The position numbers and the translations under genes are program-made. From Acridotheres tristis (Eukaryota; Chordata; Aves; Passeriformes; Sturnidae): 64,000 bases of DNA. Within the stretch, counting starts at the first letter, position 1; each line of letters begins with the position of its first letter. The DNA lies in NCBI GenBank assembly GCA_037013685.1, contig CM072892.1, positions 23,069,501 to 23,133,500 on the forward strand. The letters run 5' to 3'. Below, piece after piece: positions 11,793-44,500 of this stretch. The notes below the pieces were generated by a model. That model was not told the DNA's origin, did not search any database, and worked only from the letters and a program-made list of their open reading frames with translations.

Positions 11793-13322
11793 CACCTGCC
11801 TCTCACTGAGGAGATAGATGCCTGCAGCCCTCACAGCTGCTCAGGACACCTGGCGCAGGCAAGACTTCGGCCCCTGTGTTAGGTGGGGCTATGTTGTCCT
11901 GAGCTGACTGGACACAAAGCAGCTTTTTCACACAGGGAGCCCGGGCACCCCTTCTGCCCTGCCTTGTTCTTCTCCTCCTCTCTTCCAGAGGACTATGGGA
12001 AAAAAGAAATTCAATCACTGTAAGGGAGGGGAAAGGGGTGGGCTGTAAAAATATTTGACTGAAAATAACCTTCACGCTAATCTGAGTCCTGATAGCAGTT
12101 CTTGAATAGGAGCCAGGTTAAACGTGTGCCTGAGCTCCCCTCAGGGGCCAAGGTGCCTGGGCCAGGCTCCAACAGCCTGCTCCTTCTCTCCTAGGGCTGC
12201 ACTGCATCCCCAGACCCCTCTGTTTCATCCCCACTCACCTCCCTCACACCTTTGTTTATTAATCACCATCCCCTCCCTTGCTGCATCACCCCCACTGCAT
12301 CCCCCAGCCCTCTGCTGGCAACAAAGTCATATTGGGGCAGGTCCCTGTAAATCTTAGGACCACCCCCATGCTAGTCATGAGTGATGGGACTATTCCCTTC
12401 CAAGAATTAATGCCCTAGGCTGTGGTGGGCCAGGGAAATTTCTCACTTGGCTGTCAGCTGCAGGAGGGGAATATTGCACCCCATTCCACCTTACTGCTGG
12501 GTGGTTGTCAGAGCTGTGCCCTCTGGCAGGCTGGGCTGGGCTGGGCTGGGCTGGGCTCTCTGCCTCCTCCCAAGCACTACAGACTGGCTGTACCACCAGC
12601 TGGGCCGAGAGCACTCAATGAGGCCATGGTGGAGCAGCTGGAGGTGGTTTGGCATGAAGCACTGCCGCCCATCTCACACTGAGACCTCCCACCACCCACT
12701 GTAGCAGAACTCAGCTGCCTCCCTGCTTCCAAACAGGGATTTTTTTCTGCCTTCTTTTCCTTCAGGCCCTATACAGGTAGTTTTTTTAAGGTAGAATTTG
12801 GAGGATTCCTTAGTGTCATTGAGCAATTTCCCTTCTCTTCCTAGGGGGCACAAGAGAAGAGCAGAAAAAGGCTCTCCCTGCAAGTAGGGTTGTTCCAGCC
12901 AGGCACACCTAAGGAATCAACAGTAGAGATGACAGGGTTAGTAGATCTCCTCTTTGCTCTTCAAAGTGCAACACCACTCCCAATCCATGGAGCTGGTACG
13001 TTTGGTGAACAGGCTGGATACCAGTGTGGGAGTCAGGCACTAGTTCCCATCAGGTGCACTCATCCTAGACCACACACCTGTTTTGTGTCAAAGCCACCCC
13101 GAGCTTGGTGGGAATCTACAAGGGCACTGCCCCCCTGAGGAAGCATAGTCCTTTGGGCTTACAGCCCCTCCACAAACTTAGGGCCAAGCAGCCTCATTGT
13201 TCCACAAGTCTCTTATTTCTTATGCACACCTGCTCTGCTCCAGTATTTTTCCTGTCCCTGGAAGGCATTGTGTTTTTCCACCAGACCATTTCCAGATTCT
13301 TAGCAAGGCAGGTAACTCCTTA
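11793..13322. other. Region upstream of the acetyl-CoA synthetase gene
   Basis: This 1.5-kb region should contain the minus-strand promoter and 5'UTR of the acetyl-CoA synthetase gene. I see no clear TATA box and no CpG island; CpG is sparse. A pentanucleotide repeat lies at 12528-12557. No other gene is recognised. Confidence 0.5.
12528..12557 (+). repeat. (GGGCT)n short tandem repeat, G-quadruplex-capable
   Basis: A run of GGGCT units includes five GGG tracts each separated by only CT (12533-12555). This fits the G3N2G3N2G3N2G3 pattern of a short-loop G-quadruplex on the + strand. It lies about 0.75 kb upstream of the acetyl-CoA synthetase start codon. Confidence 0.85.
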
Positions 13323-15063
13323 CCTGGTGTCATGGTTTAAGGAATCCGATTTTCAGTTGGGGGAGTCCGCCGGCCACAGGCGGAGAGACCTGTCCGAGCC
13401 AATCAGCTGGCTAGTTTTGAAGAGCCAATCACAGGCTAGTTTTGAAGATTGACACCTGGTTAAACCACTTAAAAGAGTTGAATACGCCTCTGTGGGAAAG
13501 CATATTTCAAAATGAACAAAGGCCAGGAAAAGCTCCCTTGGCTTCCGTCCTTTGAACAGGTAACTGGCTGGGCTCTGCTGTGGCCTTGGCTCCTTCCTGG
13601 TAAACCTGCCAGGCCCCATCCTGGCGGGGTGGCTGAGGCCTCTTTCCAGCAGAGCCTGCCAGTCCTTTTTTGCTGGGCCATGCCACTGGAGCCATCCCAA
13701 TGCCGAGAGCAACCCCGTGGCTAGGAACGGCCCCATGGTCAGCGCTGGGGTTGTTCCCAAGGCTGGGAGTGGCAGGGGCCAGGAGTGACCACCGCCATCC
13801 CGGACCGGGAGTGGTCACGTGGCCGGGACTGTGCGGCCGAAATCGGCGCGACCAGGAGAGCGGTGCGCAGCTGTGGCTGACTCAGCATGGCTCACAATGA
13901 ACTTTGTTTAACTGCTTTTAGCCAGCCATGCTGTGGACAGAAAGACAAAAATGGTGGCAGCAGCATTTCTTGTTTCCAGTGCTCCACATGAAGAAAAGCA
14001 CTGAGTGGAGCTGGCGGTCAGCAGCACGGCTCACATGGTGCCAGCAGCGAGAGGCACGGCAAGTGATTTCCTTGATCCATTTCCTGGATGAGACCAACCT
14101 TTCAGTGCTGCAGAACTCTATAAAAACTGTTTCAGTTGGTAAAGCTTGAGAACAAATGAACCTACGAACATCAATTCTCTTCCAAATCAGGAAAAGGAAA
14201 GGGTGAAGACACATAGAGACGACAGTATGGGACACTGAGGTGTCTTCCCAGTAAAGAAAGAGTCAAATCTCAAATGGGAGGGGATTGAGGAAATGCCTTA
14301 GTCTTGGGCTGAAATTCTTTTGTAAGGCTATAGTGAAGGCTGTTTGATATATTAGACTTTTTTCCCTGTAATTCATGGGATGCATTGGAGTGTGTAGGGT
14401 TTTAACCACAGCCATGAGCAGAGGCACCAGTGTTGAAGTAAGCAGATGTTGAAGTTGTTGTGATTCTATGAGAATCTTGAATAGAGAGAGATGAGAAACC
14501 TTGCCCCAGGAACAGAAAGAAGAAAACCTCTGTTCCCAGAGATGGATGAAAAGAACTTTTGCTTTTATGCTAGAACAGCTCATCCTTTAAAGAGTACCCC
14601 ATAAGTTGACATGACCCATGAATGCAGCTGTAGGAAGGCTGCAAGAGATGGGAGGGACTTCACAATTGCAGATTTCTGGGTGGCTGCTATTCATGGAAAT
14701 TAAAAGCCACGAGAGAACTGTTTCTTGTGGAGAAGTCTCCATGGCATGGCAAGAGAGACTCCTCTCCCTAAGAGAACTGAAGACAGACTATTTTAGAGGT
14801 GGTAAACTAACTGAAAGTCACAGGTTTTGTCTCTTCATGTTGTCAGTGGGAAAGAAAAGAGGTTGTGGGACACGGAGAAGTGTTCTGAACGTTTATTCTG
14901 ATTTTCTTATTATTTTTAATTCTGTTAATAAAGTTTTTTAATACTCTTTAAAGTTTTGAGCCTGTTTTGTTCTCCTCCTAATCCATGTCTCACAGCAGGA
15001 AATGAATAAATAATTCTAGTGGGTACATTGGCGTTTGGCCAGCACTAAATCCACTACACCTGG
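13323..15063 (+). mobile_element. Long solo LTR (1,731 bp) with 5-bp target-site duplication
   Basis: The element at 13328-15058 starts TGTCATGGTTTAAGG and ends AATCCACTACA (TG...CA). It is flanked by CCTGG at 13323-13327 and 15059-15063. It has TATAAAAA at 14119-14126 and AATAAAG at 14927-14932 near the 3' end, so it reads on the + strand. No gag/pol/env-like protein and no second copy of the terminal sequence were seen inside. I therefore read it as one long LTR left by recombination, or a non-autonomous LTR element. It sits between VSX2 and the acetyl-CoA synthetase gene, antisense to both. The 5-bp duplication suggests an ERVL-like origin, but the family is not identified. Confidence 0.72.
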
Positions 15064-15228
15064 TAACCCAGAATAGGTTTCCATTGCTCTCAAATCGGAG
15101 CTCACCTTGCTGGGAATCCTGTGGGTGCCCTTCACTCTCAACCAGTTTCCCTGCACTTGCTGTATCTGGCTGCTACCTCAGCTCTTCAGGCCAATGGGGC
15201 CGTGTATGGAAGGGGGCTTACACCAGGT

Positions 15229-15540
15229 CTGTGGGCCAGAAAGAGTTAATGGATAAGGTTTACTTCTGAAAGGAATTTTACCAAGGCCATTGGTATGGAG
15301 ACAGAGAAGAGAAGAAGATAAGCAAGAAAAAACCTGCAGCTGGGAAAAGTATTTTTAGAAAAGTTTTGTGAAAAACAGAGGTGGAGATGGTTTCATACCA
15401 ATGAACGTTATGTTGGTCTATTGTAACCAGTGATTAAAGTGTAAACTTTGGAGAGTGTATAAAAGCATGCTGTTGTAATAAACGGATTTTAGCCTTCTGA
15501 AATGTAGTGCCTCCTTTCGTATGTCACATCTACCCCAACA
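15229..15540 (+). mobile_element. LTR-like fragment, boundaries uncertain
   Basis: The sequence reads like the 3' half of a second endogenous-retrovirus LTR. It has TATAAAA at 15458-15464, AATAAA at 15477-15482, then a U5-like stretch ending TACCCCAACA near 15540. A possible 5' end is TGTGGGCCAG at 15229. No matching target-site duplication was found for these ends, so either border may be wrong. It lies immediately 3' of the 1.7-kb solo LTR, which may have inserted beside or into this older copy. Confidence 0.45.
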
Positions 15541-15924
15541 GCAACATCCCTGCAGCCTGTTCGTGGCAGAGGCTGAGCCTGCCTGTCCAACTCTCTTAAC
15601 ACCAGGGCACATGCGATATGGGACGACCCAACGCACCAGGGATGCTCTGGATGCTGAAGTGATTTTTCTCTCACCAGTTGTATGCTATAACTTCTGTTCC
15701 AAGTACAAGCATACCACTTTCAGTTTTGTATTTCACTGCAGAGAGAGATCCAAGCCCCATCTCCTCCATGCCTCAATGGGGAGGAAAGTGCAGACCTCTG
15801 AGCTGCTTTGGATCTCTTACCTTTTTCTGGCTACAGCATGACATCCAACTCCTTCTCAGCTTTGGCTGAACTCGCCCTCCTTGAACACTGGTGACTGGAC
15901 TCGTACACAGTATTCCTGTTTAGT

Positions 15925-17292
15925 TTTATTCTTCTTCATATCTTTACAGAAAATGGCACATAAATCACAGATGCTGGATGACTAGAAGTTGTTACAGCTC
16001 CATATCTCAAACACCTCAATACTGAATTATTTTCTCACTGTATATACATTATTTACACTCCATGGGCTATCATCTAACACGTCAAACAATCGGGGGACAA
16101 AGACAAACAGGGGTTGGATGACTGGGCTTAACCCTTTGATGGAAGAAAAACAGTAGCTCTGGGGAAAGGGTGCTCACAGCTGAAAGCAGGACAGAAAGGG
16201 TCACCTGGAAGTCACTGTCCTACGGCTTTTGGAGGGGGAATAGTGCTTTACTGGGATGGGAAGGTGATGGTACCATGGAGTAAGTTTGGCTGTGTGGGTC
16301 TGCATGTGCTCCTATGGGATGTATGTACACGTTACAGGGTGTATCAGAGTGGATGTGCATGGCTGTCATTCCCTTTAACACTCAGAGGGTGAGCTGGACA
16401 AATTTAATTCAATAAATACATTAGGTGGATGTTGTTGTCTCACCTGGAATAATGTATTCAATAAATAAATTCACCATTCATCCTCTCTTGCAGGGGTGTA
16501 GGGTTTTGGTGTTTAGGGCAGAGTCAGACCCAACTGCCCACCCCTGCGGGAGCCAGTGAAAAAGGCTTGGGGTCAGCTCAGGGTACGAGGTGGGACCAGG
16601 TGTTGTGCCTGTGGGCTAAACCTGCCTCTCCCTGCCAAAGAGAGGCAAAACAACTGCTCTTAAGCTGCAGTCCCTTCCCAGCAGACCTCAGTGCTGGGCA
16701 GGGAGAGATGGGTAGAAGGTGCAAACCACATTAGATGGATGGTCATCATTTCATGCAAGCACTGCCATGGGCTTGTCCTGCTGCAGCCTGGGCCACAGGC
16801 AGAGGTGATGGCCAGCAGAAGGTGGCGTGTCTGCCTGGGGCACAGTGGGACAGGCTGCAAGGGGAAGGGGCCTGGGCAGCACTGGGCAGAGATGTGTACC
16901 AAGGAGAGGCATGGCAGCAGGGAACAAGCTTGCTTCAGGATGGCAAATGGGCTTTGGGGCTGCAGCAGAAGGAGAAAGCCCCAGAGCCAGTCGTGAGGCT
17001 GAAAGGACCAGAGCCTTAGTGTCATTGGTAGCAGTGATGATGTGACACTTCCCGGTCCCCCAAAAGGAAGGGGTGGGGGGAAAGGAAGGCCTGGTGGGGT
17101 GGAGGAGTGAGGGGCAGGGGTGTGCTCAAGGGGAGCAGGCAGTGGGCACCCCTGCCAGGCAGCCCCAAACACAGAGACTGGGGCCCCTCTCCCTGGCAGG
17201 GGGTGCTGGGGACACCTAGCAGTCCAAGGGGGAGCGTCGTCCCCAGAGGACACAGTGTCTGTCAGGGTTGGCTTCTGCCACCTCTCTTCCCC
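15925..17292 (-). terminator. VSX2: Probable VSX2 3'UTR and poly(A) signal
   Basis: Going downstream of the VSX2 stop on the - strand, the first AATAAA seen is at 15930-15925. This gives a 3'UTR of about 1.37 kb. TGTATATACA at 16039-16048 (palindromic) supplies a UGUAUAUA Pumilio-type element in the UTR. The UTR end is inferred and no transcript evidence is available. Confidence 0.45.
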
Positions 17293-38100
<20,808 letters not shown>

Positions 38101-38134
38101 GCTGCGGCCAGCGGTCCCTGGTGCCCGCTCCGGG

Positions 38135-38240
38135 AATGCCTGGGAGCCCCCGGCTCAGGCCCCTTTTATCCGCCCAGCCGGGAGCCCGAGCGGGGTCAGA
38201 GCCGCGCAGCCAATCACAGGGGCCAGCCGCGATTAGGGAT
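38135..38240 (-). promoter_or_regulatory. VSX2: VSX2 core promoter with TATA-like and CCAAT boxes
   Basis: On the - strand, GGATAAAAGGG (38171-38161) is a TATA-like box about 65 bp before the ATG at 38100-38098. An inverted CCAAT box (CCAAT on the + strand at 38210-38214) lies about 40 bp further upstream, followed by a GATTA homeodomain-type core. The layout implies a short 5'UTR of a few tens of bases. The start site is inferred. Confidence 0.5.
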
Positions 38241-38429
38241 GCCAAAAAGCCGGCACCGGCGACGGCGGGGCCGCTGCTCGGCGGGCTGGGGCCGGTGCCC
38301 GCCAGCGGACTGGGGCTGCCGCCCGCCCCTGCGCAAAGAAGGGCCGGCCCGGCCCCGCAGGCCCCGGCCCCGCTTCGCCTCCAGCCGTGCTGGGGAGGTG
38401 GGGTTAGGAAGGGAGGGAGGGAGGGATGG

Positions 38430-41294
38430 AGGCATCCCTGCTTTCATAAACACGCACGGCGTGGGGCACCGGCCCTGGAGGAGAGATGCACAAGGCTTAC
38501 GTGAAGGGAAACCACGGGCTCTCTGGCTTTCTTGCTCATCCCATATTCTGAGATAAATAAGAAGTCAGAAGAGAAATTAGGGACCTCGGAGGTAAGCTAA
38601 GAATTAAAACTGAGCATACAAAATTAAAAATACAGAGCTGGAAGCTTTGCACGTTGGAGAAGCATTCGGCTTCATGCCATCTGAGAAGGTGAAACAGTTG
38701 CTTGGACTCTCTAGACCCACGCCCAAGAGCAGGGTTTCTGAACCACACAGTTCCTCATTAACTTGCCTTTTATCATCTGTGGGCAAGATAGCCCACACCT
38801 CATTCCTGCCAGCATTACCCCAACCAAAAACATTAAACTAAGAGAAAGCCCAAGACTTCCCGTTTCACTCCACCTGAGGCAAGAGCTCCACTAGCCCACG
38901 TATGATAGCAGTCAGCAGTCTGCTCATGGGGCCGGTTAATAAGCAGAATACCAAACTGGGGCTGGGACTGTAGCTCCAGATCAGCATGTAAAGTTCATCT
39001 TCTGCCTCAGCTTCTAGGAGAAGCAGCTCCGTATTCCTCTCTTCTCTGCTTTGCAGGCCTCTGGTGGGGTTCATCAGGCTAAATGGCTCCAGTCTTCCCA
39101 TGAAGGGGAACCTGTCCCCAGAAGAAAGCTGTCCAGGAGGTCTCTGGAGAAGGCTCTCCATTGCCAGGTGCATAATGAAACAAGGGCGGGGGACTGTCAC
39201 TGAAATTTGTGCTCTCTGTCCAGGCCACAAGTGTTTTGGACTCCCCAAAGGGCATGTCCTGCATACTTTGGAAATCCTGGTTTAGAGTCTTGGCCAGCCA
39301 AAGAACTGGGGCTGCTGCAGATGCCGAAAATCATGCCTTCCCTGAGCAAAGCAAGGGCACCTCCATTGTGATGGCAGGACTGCTGAGACTGTCTCATGTT
39401 AGAGCATCAAGGTAGTCTTATTCCCAGCCATTATGTTAAAGAAACTCCTGTCTCCACAGAGATGGAAATGGTTCACAAGAAGCAAATGAAGACTTCCAGG
39501 GCACTGGAGTGGCCAGTTGCTTTCTAACAGACAGGAAGCTGGGAGCAAAATGTGTTAGGAATCATCAGAGCAGGCCTGCCCTATCTCACTGCACCTGAGC
39601 AAGGCAAGCAGAGCAGTTGTGGGCAGTATCCAGACTCAGCCTTCAGTCCGGACCACCAGACAAGTTGATGGGGATGAGGCAGCTCCAAGTTCTGGTGATG
39701 AAGTCAAGTCCCTGAGTGGGGCTCCAGATCAGTAGGTACATGGCCTGGTACAGGCATGTAGCTCAGACAGAGCCAGAAATGAGACCCTCAGTTTAAAAGC
39801 AGCTGCCAAGCAGAGGAGAGAGGAGTTTCTGCTGAGGGTCCCTCCAGGTCTTTCCTAACAACTGCCTGTACCAGTGAGCTGACCTTGAGCAGCCAGCTTT
39901 GATCCTAGAGGGTGGAGATGTTGCACTACACACCTTGTCAGGGACATATGAGACAATACTACCACCTCAGACTTTGGCTGTGTCTTGTCTGCATTAACCA
40001 ATACCTGGTTTGACCTCTGTCCCACTCCATTAGGGCTTCCCAGGTATGGTATGCAATTTCCTTCCCCAGCATTCAACCTGGAGATACACAAGTTGTGCCT
40101 CAGCATGACAGGGTCTGTTAGGGTAAAAATTCAAGCTATCATTTTGCCAATAAATCATTCAGAACTTTATTATGATTTCTCTAATTCTCAAGTTCTCCAT
40201 AAACTGATTCAAATTTCTCCAGAAACAGTTCCTCCCCAAACATCTCTGAATCAGAACAACATTGTATGGGTTATGTGGCCACAAGCTGCAGTCTGCTGTA
40301 GAACTAAACCCACCAGGTCTAAAGCCCTCTGAAATGTTGTAAGTACCTCTGTTTGGTACCAGCATCAGTGTGAGGAGGTGCACACTGTTGTTCTGCCTAA
40401 AGAACTGCCCAGAGCTTACACAGGGTGTGGATATGTATGGGTGGTGCTTCTCAACTTGAGCCCATATTCTGGCAGCTCTTTGTGCACCACTATTTCTCTC
40501 TTTTTCCTTCAGACCCAGCTCTGCATCCCTGACGAAGGACAGGTACAGGGATGTGGGTTATTTGGGTTTTCTAGCTCAAGCTAGACACAGAGCCCAGTTT
40601 GACAAGCCCATCAGAGTTTATCAGCCTGAGGTCCACTCAACAGCGTGTGTCACCTTTATCATTTTTACCCTCCTTGACGGTGATTAGAAGTAGTTCATAC
40701 AAAGGTAATGCTCTGACCACCGTCAGGATATAAAGGTATAGACATAGGGGCTTTGTTGATATATACTGGAGTTTCTTATATATCAATGCTTACTTGTATT
40801 TCAATAGCTCTCTAACAAATTTCTAGCAACATTTTCACTGACTTGACCAGAAGAAATTCTGGCTTTATTTGAGTTTTCCTCAGCTACATGACTCAGATGG
40901 TTTCCTGGGGAGAGAAACATTAGAAACCTTGAATTCTCTCACATTTTTCTGATCCAGCTCATCCTTTTTCTTCTTCCTTAGTTCATCTGTCTTATCCTTG
41001 GGGTTGAACTTTTCCACTTCTCCTACTTGTTTGCAAATCTGTCCTTCATCCAGGCACACGTATTGGGCTGACTTGGTTCTTTCTTCAGTCTTAGCTTTAC
41101 TTCAGCCTTCTCCTGTATCCATGGACAACTTGAATCCCAGTAGAAGCAATTTTTGTTGTTAACCCCTTAGTCTCTAAAGGAGTGTTATTTCTTCTCCATT
41201 TCTATTACAGAAGCATGGAATTGTTGTCTCTGTCAGCACTGGGTTCAAAGCTGTCTTTGTCTAGACAGACCTCAGTGGATAAAAGTGCCTTACA
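38430..41294. other. VSX2 upstream flank
   Basis: 2.9 kb of sequence upstream of the CpG island. I see no exon, RNA gene or mobile element that I can support. Confidence 0.45.
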
Positions 41295-41598
41295 AAAAAG
41301 ATGGAGGGTAACTTTTTACATGATGGACAGGGAGAGGACAAGGGAGAATGGTTTTAAATTGAATGAGGAGAGATTTGGATTAGATGCTAGGAAGAATTTT
41401 TTTACTCAGGGGGTGGTGAGGCACTGAACAGGTTGCCCAGAGAAGTTGTGGATGCCCCATCCTTGGAAGTGTCCAAAGTCAGGCTGGAGAGGCTTTGAAG
41501 CCCCTGATCTAGTGAGTGATATCCCTGCTCATGGCAGAGGAATTGGAACTAAGTGATCTTTAAGGCCCTTTTTGACCTAAAACATTCTATGATTCTTG
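41295..41598 (+). mobile_element. CR1 LINE, 3' end fragment
   Basis: A truncated CR1 retroposon in + orientation. It contains the diagnostic end-of-ORF2/3'UTR text (GGACAAGGGAGAATGG, GCACTGAACAGGTTGCCCAG, AGTGATCTTTAAGGCCC) and ends CATTCTATGATTCTT, the avian CR1 tail. It is 5'-truncated like nearly all CR1 copies. Confidence 0.92.
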
Positions 41599-44500
41599 AT
41601 GATCCAAACACCTAATCTCCCTGTGCTCTTCCATCTCCTCTACAATGGCTTTTGGGTTTTTTCCAGCACTATATCAGTTATCTTGGTCTCCTCTGCAGTG
41701 GAAGTACATGCAGCTCCTGCCTGTCTCCTTTCAAAACTTATATATGGAAAATACTTTGAATAAAAGTCTCTCTTAGTATGTTTTTATTTTAGCTGTATTC
41801 TTAAACTTTGGAGAGCACTGGTGATCTACATTTTTACATTATCCTTCCACCATATGTTGCACTGTAGATGGATATAAAACATGATAATGCTAATACGACA
41901 AGAAGAGACACTTGCTGTATTAATCAAAACTGCTGAGACATGAAGACTGACCAGAGCTACCTGCTTACAGATATTGTAAATTCTGTCTATCATATAAAGT
42001 CTTCAAATCAAGGCTGAAAGTTTTTAAGAGATTATCTATAACTCATCCAGAAGATATTGACCTGATGCAGAAATTATTTGGTTTTGTAGCCTATTTTATC
42101 TCGAAGTTCAGGCTAGAAGGTTGTAATGTTTACTTCAGGCCTTAAAATCTTGAACTCCATGGAGCTCATCGTGTCTGATAGGGATGTTTTATCTATATAA
42201 AAGCCTTCCCATATAAGAAGCTTCTGATGTCAAGTGTCCTATTGAACATATCTTTTTCTTTACATGTCAGTCTATTGATCTCTAAATAATCAAAGATACA
42301 AAGTACATGATGACAGGAGATTATGGCACCTGTCATGCCCATGGCCAAATGCTCCCAGCTGGCAGCTGCTGGCTGAGTTACTGCAGCCCTGAGCAGACCT
42401 CTCTGTTTCCGCCTGCTCTGAATCATCCTGGTAGTTTTGAGCTGCTTCTCTTAACCCCTGGGTAAAACCATCCTACTGAAGACAGCAGGACCTTGGTCAC
42501 CGACCTTTAACAGAGCTGGGATTCCACTTTGCTTAGCACTTCTGACATTTTCCTTTTCTTCCATTGTACCTCTCTTTCTCTCCTGACACAGATTCATCCA
42601 TATTTCTCATATTTTCTCTCTAGCTGAGCACCTCCATTCATGCCACATGGAACATCCAGCTGCTAGGAGTCAATCATGCTGCACCCAGGCAGTTCCTCTG
42701 GCAAGGTCAGAGTAACTCAGGATACCTTTCCTCTGGCACCTTTCAGCTTGAGGCCTTGGGCAGCTCTGCTCTGCTCTGCCTAGGGCAAGGAGCTAAACAA
42801 AACCTTTTCTGCATGGGGCTGCTGAGCAGTTAAGGGCTGGATATCAAAACTTCCTGTTAGCTGAATATATCAGTAACTTCCAGTTGCCTGGAAATCAGAG
42901 GAGAAAAGTTTAACCCTATGTGCCAGTCTGGAGTGGGTGCTGCATGTCAGTGTCCCATCACATCTGGTTCACTTCCTCTCTTTGGGCAGTGCTGGATGGA
43001 GCAACACCAGAGGTTTATTGCCACTCTTTTCGAACTCTGAAAACAGAAGATAATATTATTCAATGGATAAATGTTTATATCTCCTTTTTGAAGAAGCTTG
43101 CTTTTTATAGCAAGCTAAACCCATATGTAGACATGCTTTTAACTCTCCTGGAGCAACTGAACTTATTTTTGTTCAACCAGTTTCAAGAGTTCCTGTGTTA
43201 ATTCATTAGCAAGTAACAGAGCAGCAAGACATGACCTTTACCATATGGACTAAAGTCTGTTCAGCAGATATAATTTTAAAGTCAGCTAAAATGTGGCATA
43301 GGAAAGTAATGATGTTTGACCTGGACATCCTAAATGAAGCTGCCATAAATGTATATAAAGATTTGCTTGATTCACCATGAATGCTGGCCACCTCATTACC
43401 ATTTAATTATAATATTATTTTTGTCTGAGATGTCCTGCTCACTTCTAAATAATGCTTTGGCACATGAATACTTCAGGTAAATTACATATTGTATCAAAGG
43501 TGTTTGTCTGATGCGTTTTCATTTAACAATATTAGATGTTCCCTTTTCTTGGTTTGTGAGGAAGAGGAAATTTGGGAATCAATTTGATGTCCTTTCTATC
43601 ATCAGATAATAAAATACTCTGCCTTGTTTAAAGAAAAATATGTGTTTGTGTTAGGGGGAAACTCCAGGGAGATCTCCTTTTACTACAAGGTAAGGAGTCT
43701 CTAAGGAAAATAAATATATAGGAAAAATTAGTAGATTCAGCTTCTGCCCATAGGTGAGTACCTGTCCTGGGGACAATATACAAGATAAAGAGTCTAAAGC
43801 AGCTTTTTAGACAGTCCATAGCCCGGGTTGCACTCTGCTCTGTCTGTTCTGCATCCTGAGCTTCAGGACGGGTCTGGGCTGATTGGTGAGGGACAGCAGA
43901 AAAATAATGAGATACCTAGAAAGCATAGATTTCTTTGGTCTACAGAGAAGATGACTGGAGTGAGATGCCAACAAGTCTTCAAATACATTTAAAAAAATGT
44001 AGCGGTGGTGGTCTTCCAAAATTGTCCACTGAGTCTACTGAGCATAGTGGAGAGACCAGAAGCATTATGGCAAATGGCTTTGTCTGTAGCAAGGCAGTAG
44101 GAGAAACTCTTTAACAGTTAGGAAAGTGTTAGGACAGGATGCTGATCCTCTTTAGGGCAGGCATTAGGACAGGATGCCTATTTTGGAGAAACTTCACTGG
44201 GTAGGTTTAAGGACAGGTTACACACATCTCACATGATTGGTTTGTGTATGGTTGCTCCTGCTTATAGCTGGAGAAGGCCTAGAGGGCCTGCCAAGGTCCT
44301 TGTGAGCTGAAATTGCTGTCTGTACAAATAAGAAGCCAAGATGCCAAGAACATCAGTCGTTCCACTGCCATTCAGAAGACAGAAATCTTCTGGCGAAGTC
44401 TAACAATCAAATTTGGGAAGACAAGTGGCTTTTTCCCCAAAGGAAGCAATCTTGTTTTCCAGATCCTAATCATCAACTAAAGAAAAATTGTTTTGCCTAT

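Noticed and set aside
13328..15058. Reading the 1.7-kb element as a complete provirus
   Set aside because: There is no duplicated terminal repeat, primer-binding site or gag/pol/env-like translation inside. A solo LTR or non-autonomous element fits better.
15117..15555. Possible alternative borders for the second LTR using a shared TCCCTGCA flanking word
   Set aside because: The match is short, includes part of the putative terminus, and gives non-standard ends. It may be coincidence, so it was not used to set coordinates.
43095..43116. AGCTTGCT/AGCAAGCT inverted repeat
   Set aside because: Only 8 bp per arm; expected by chance several times in 64 kb.
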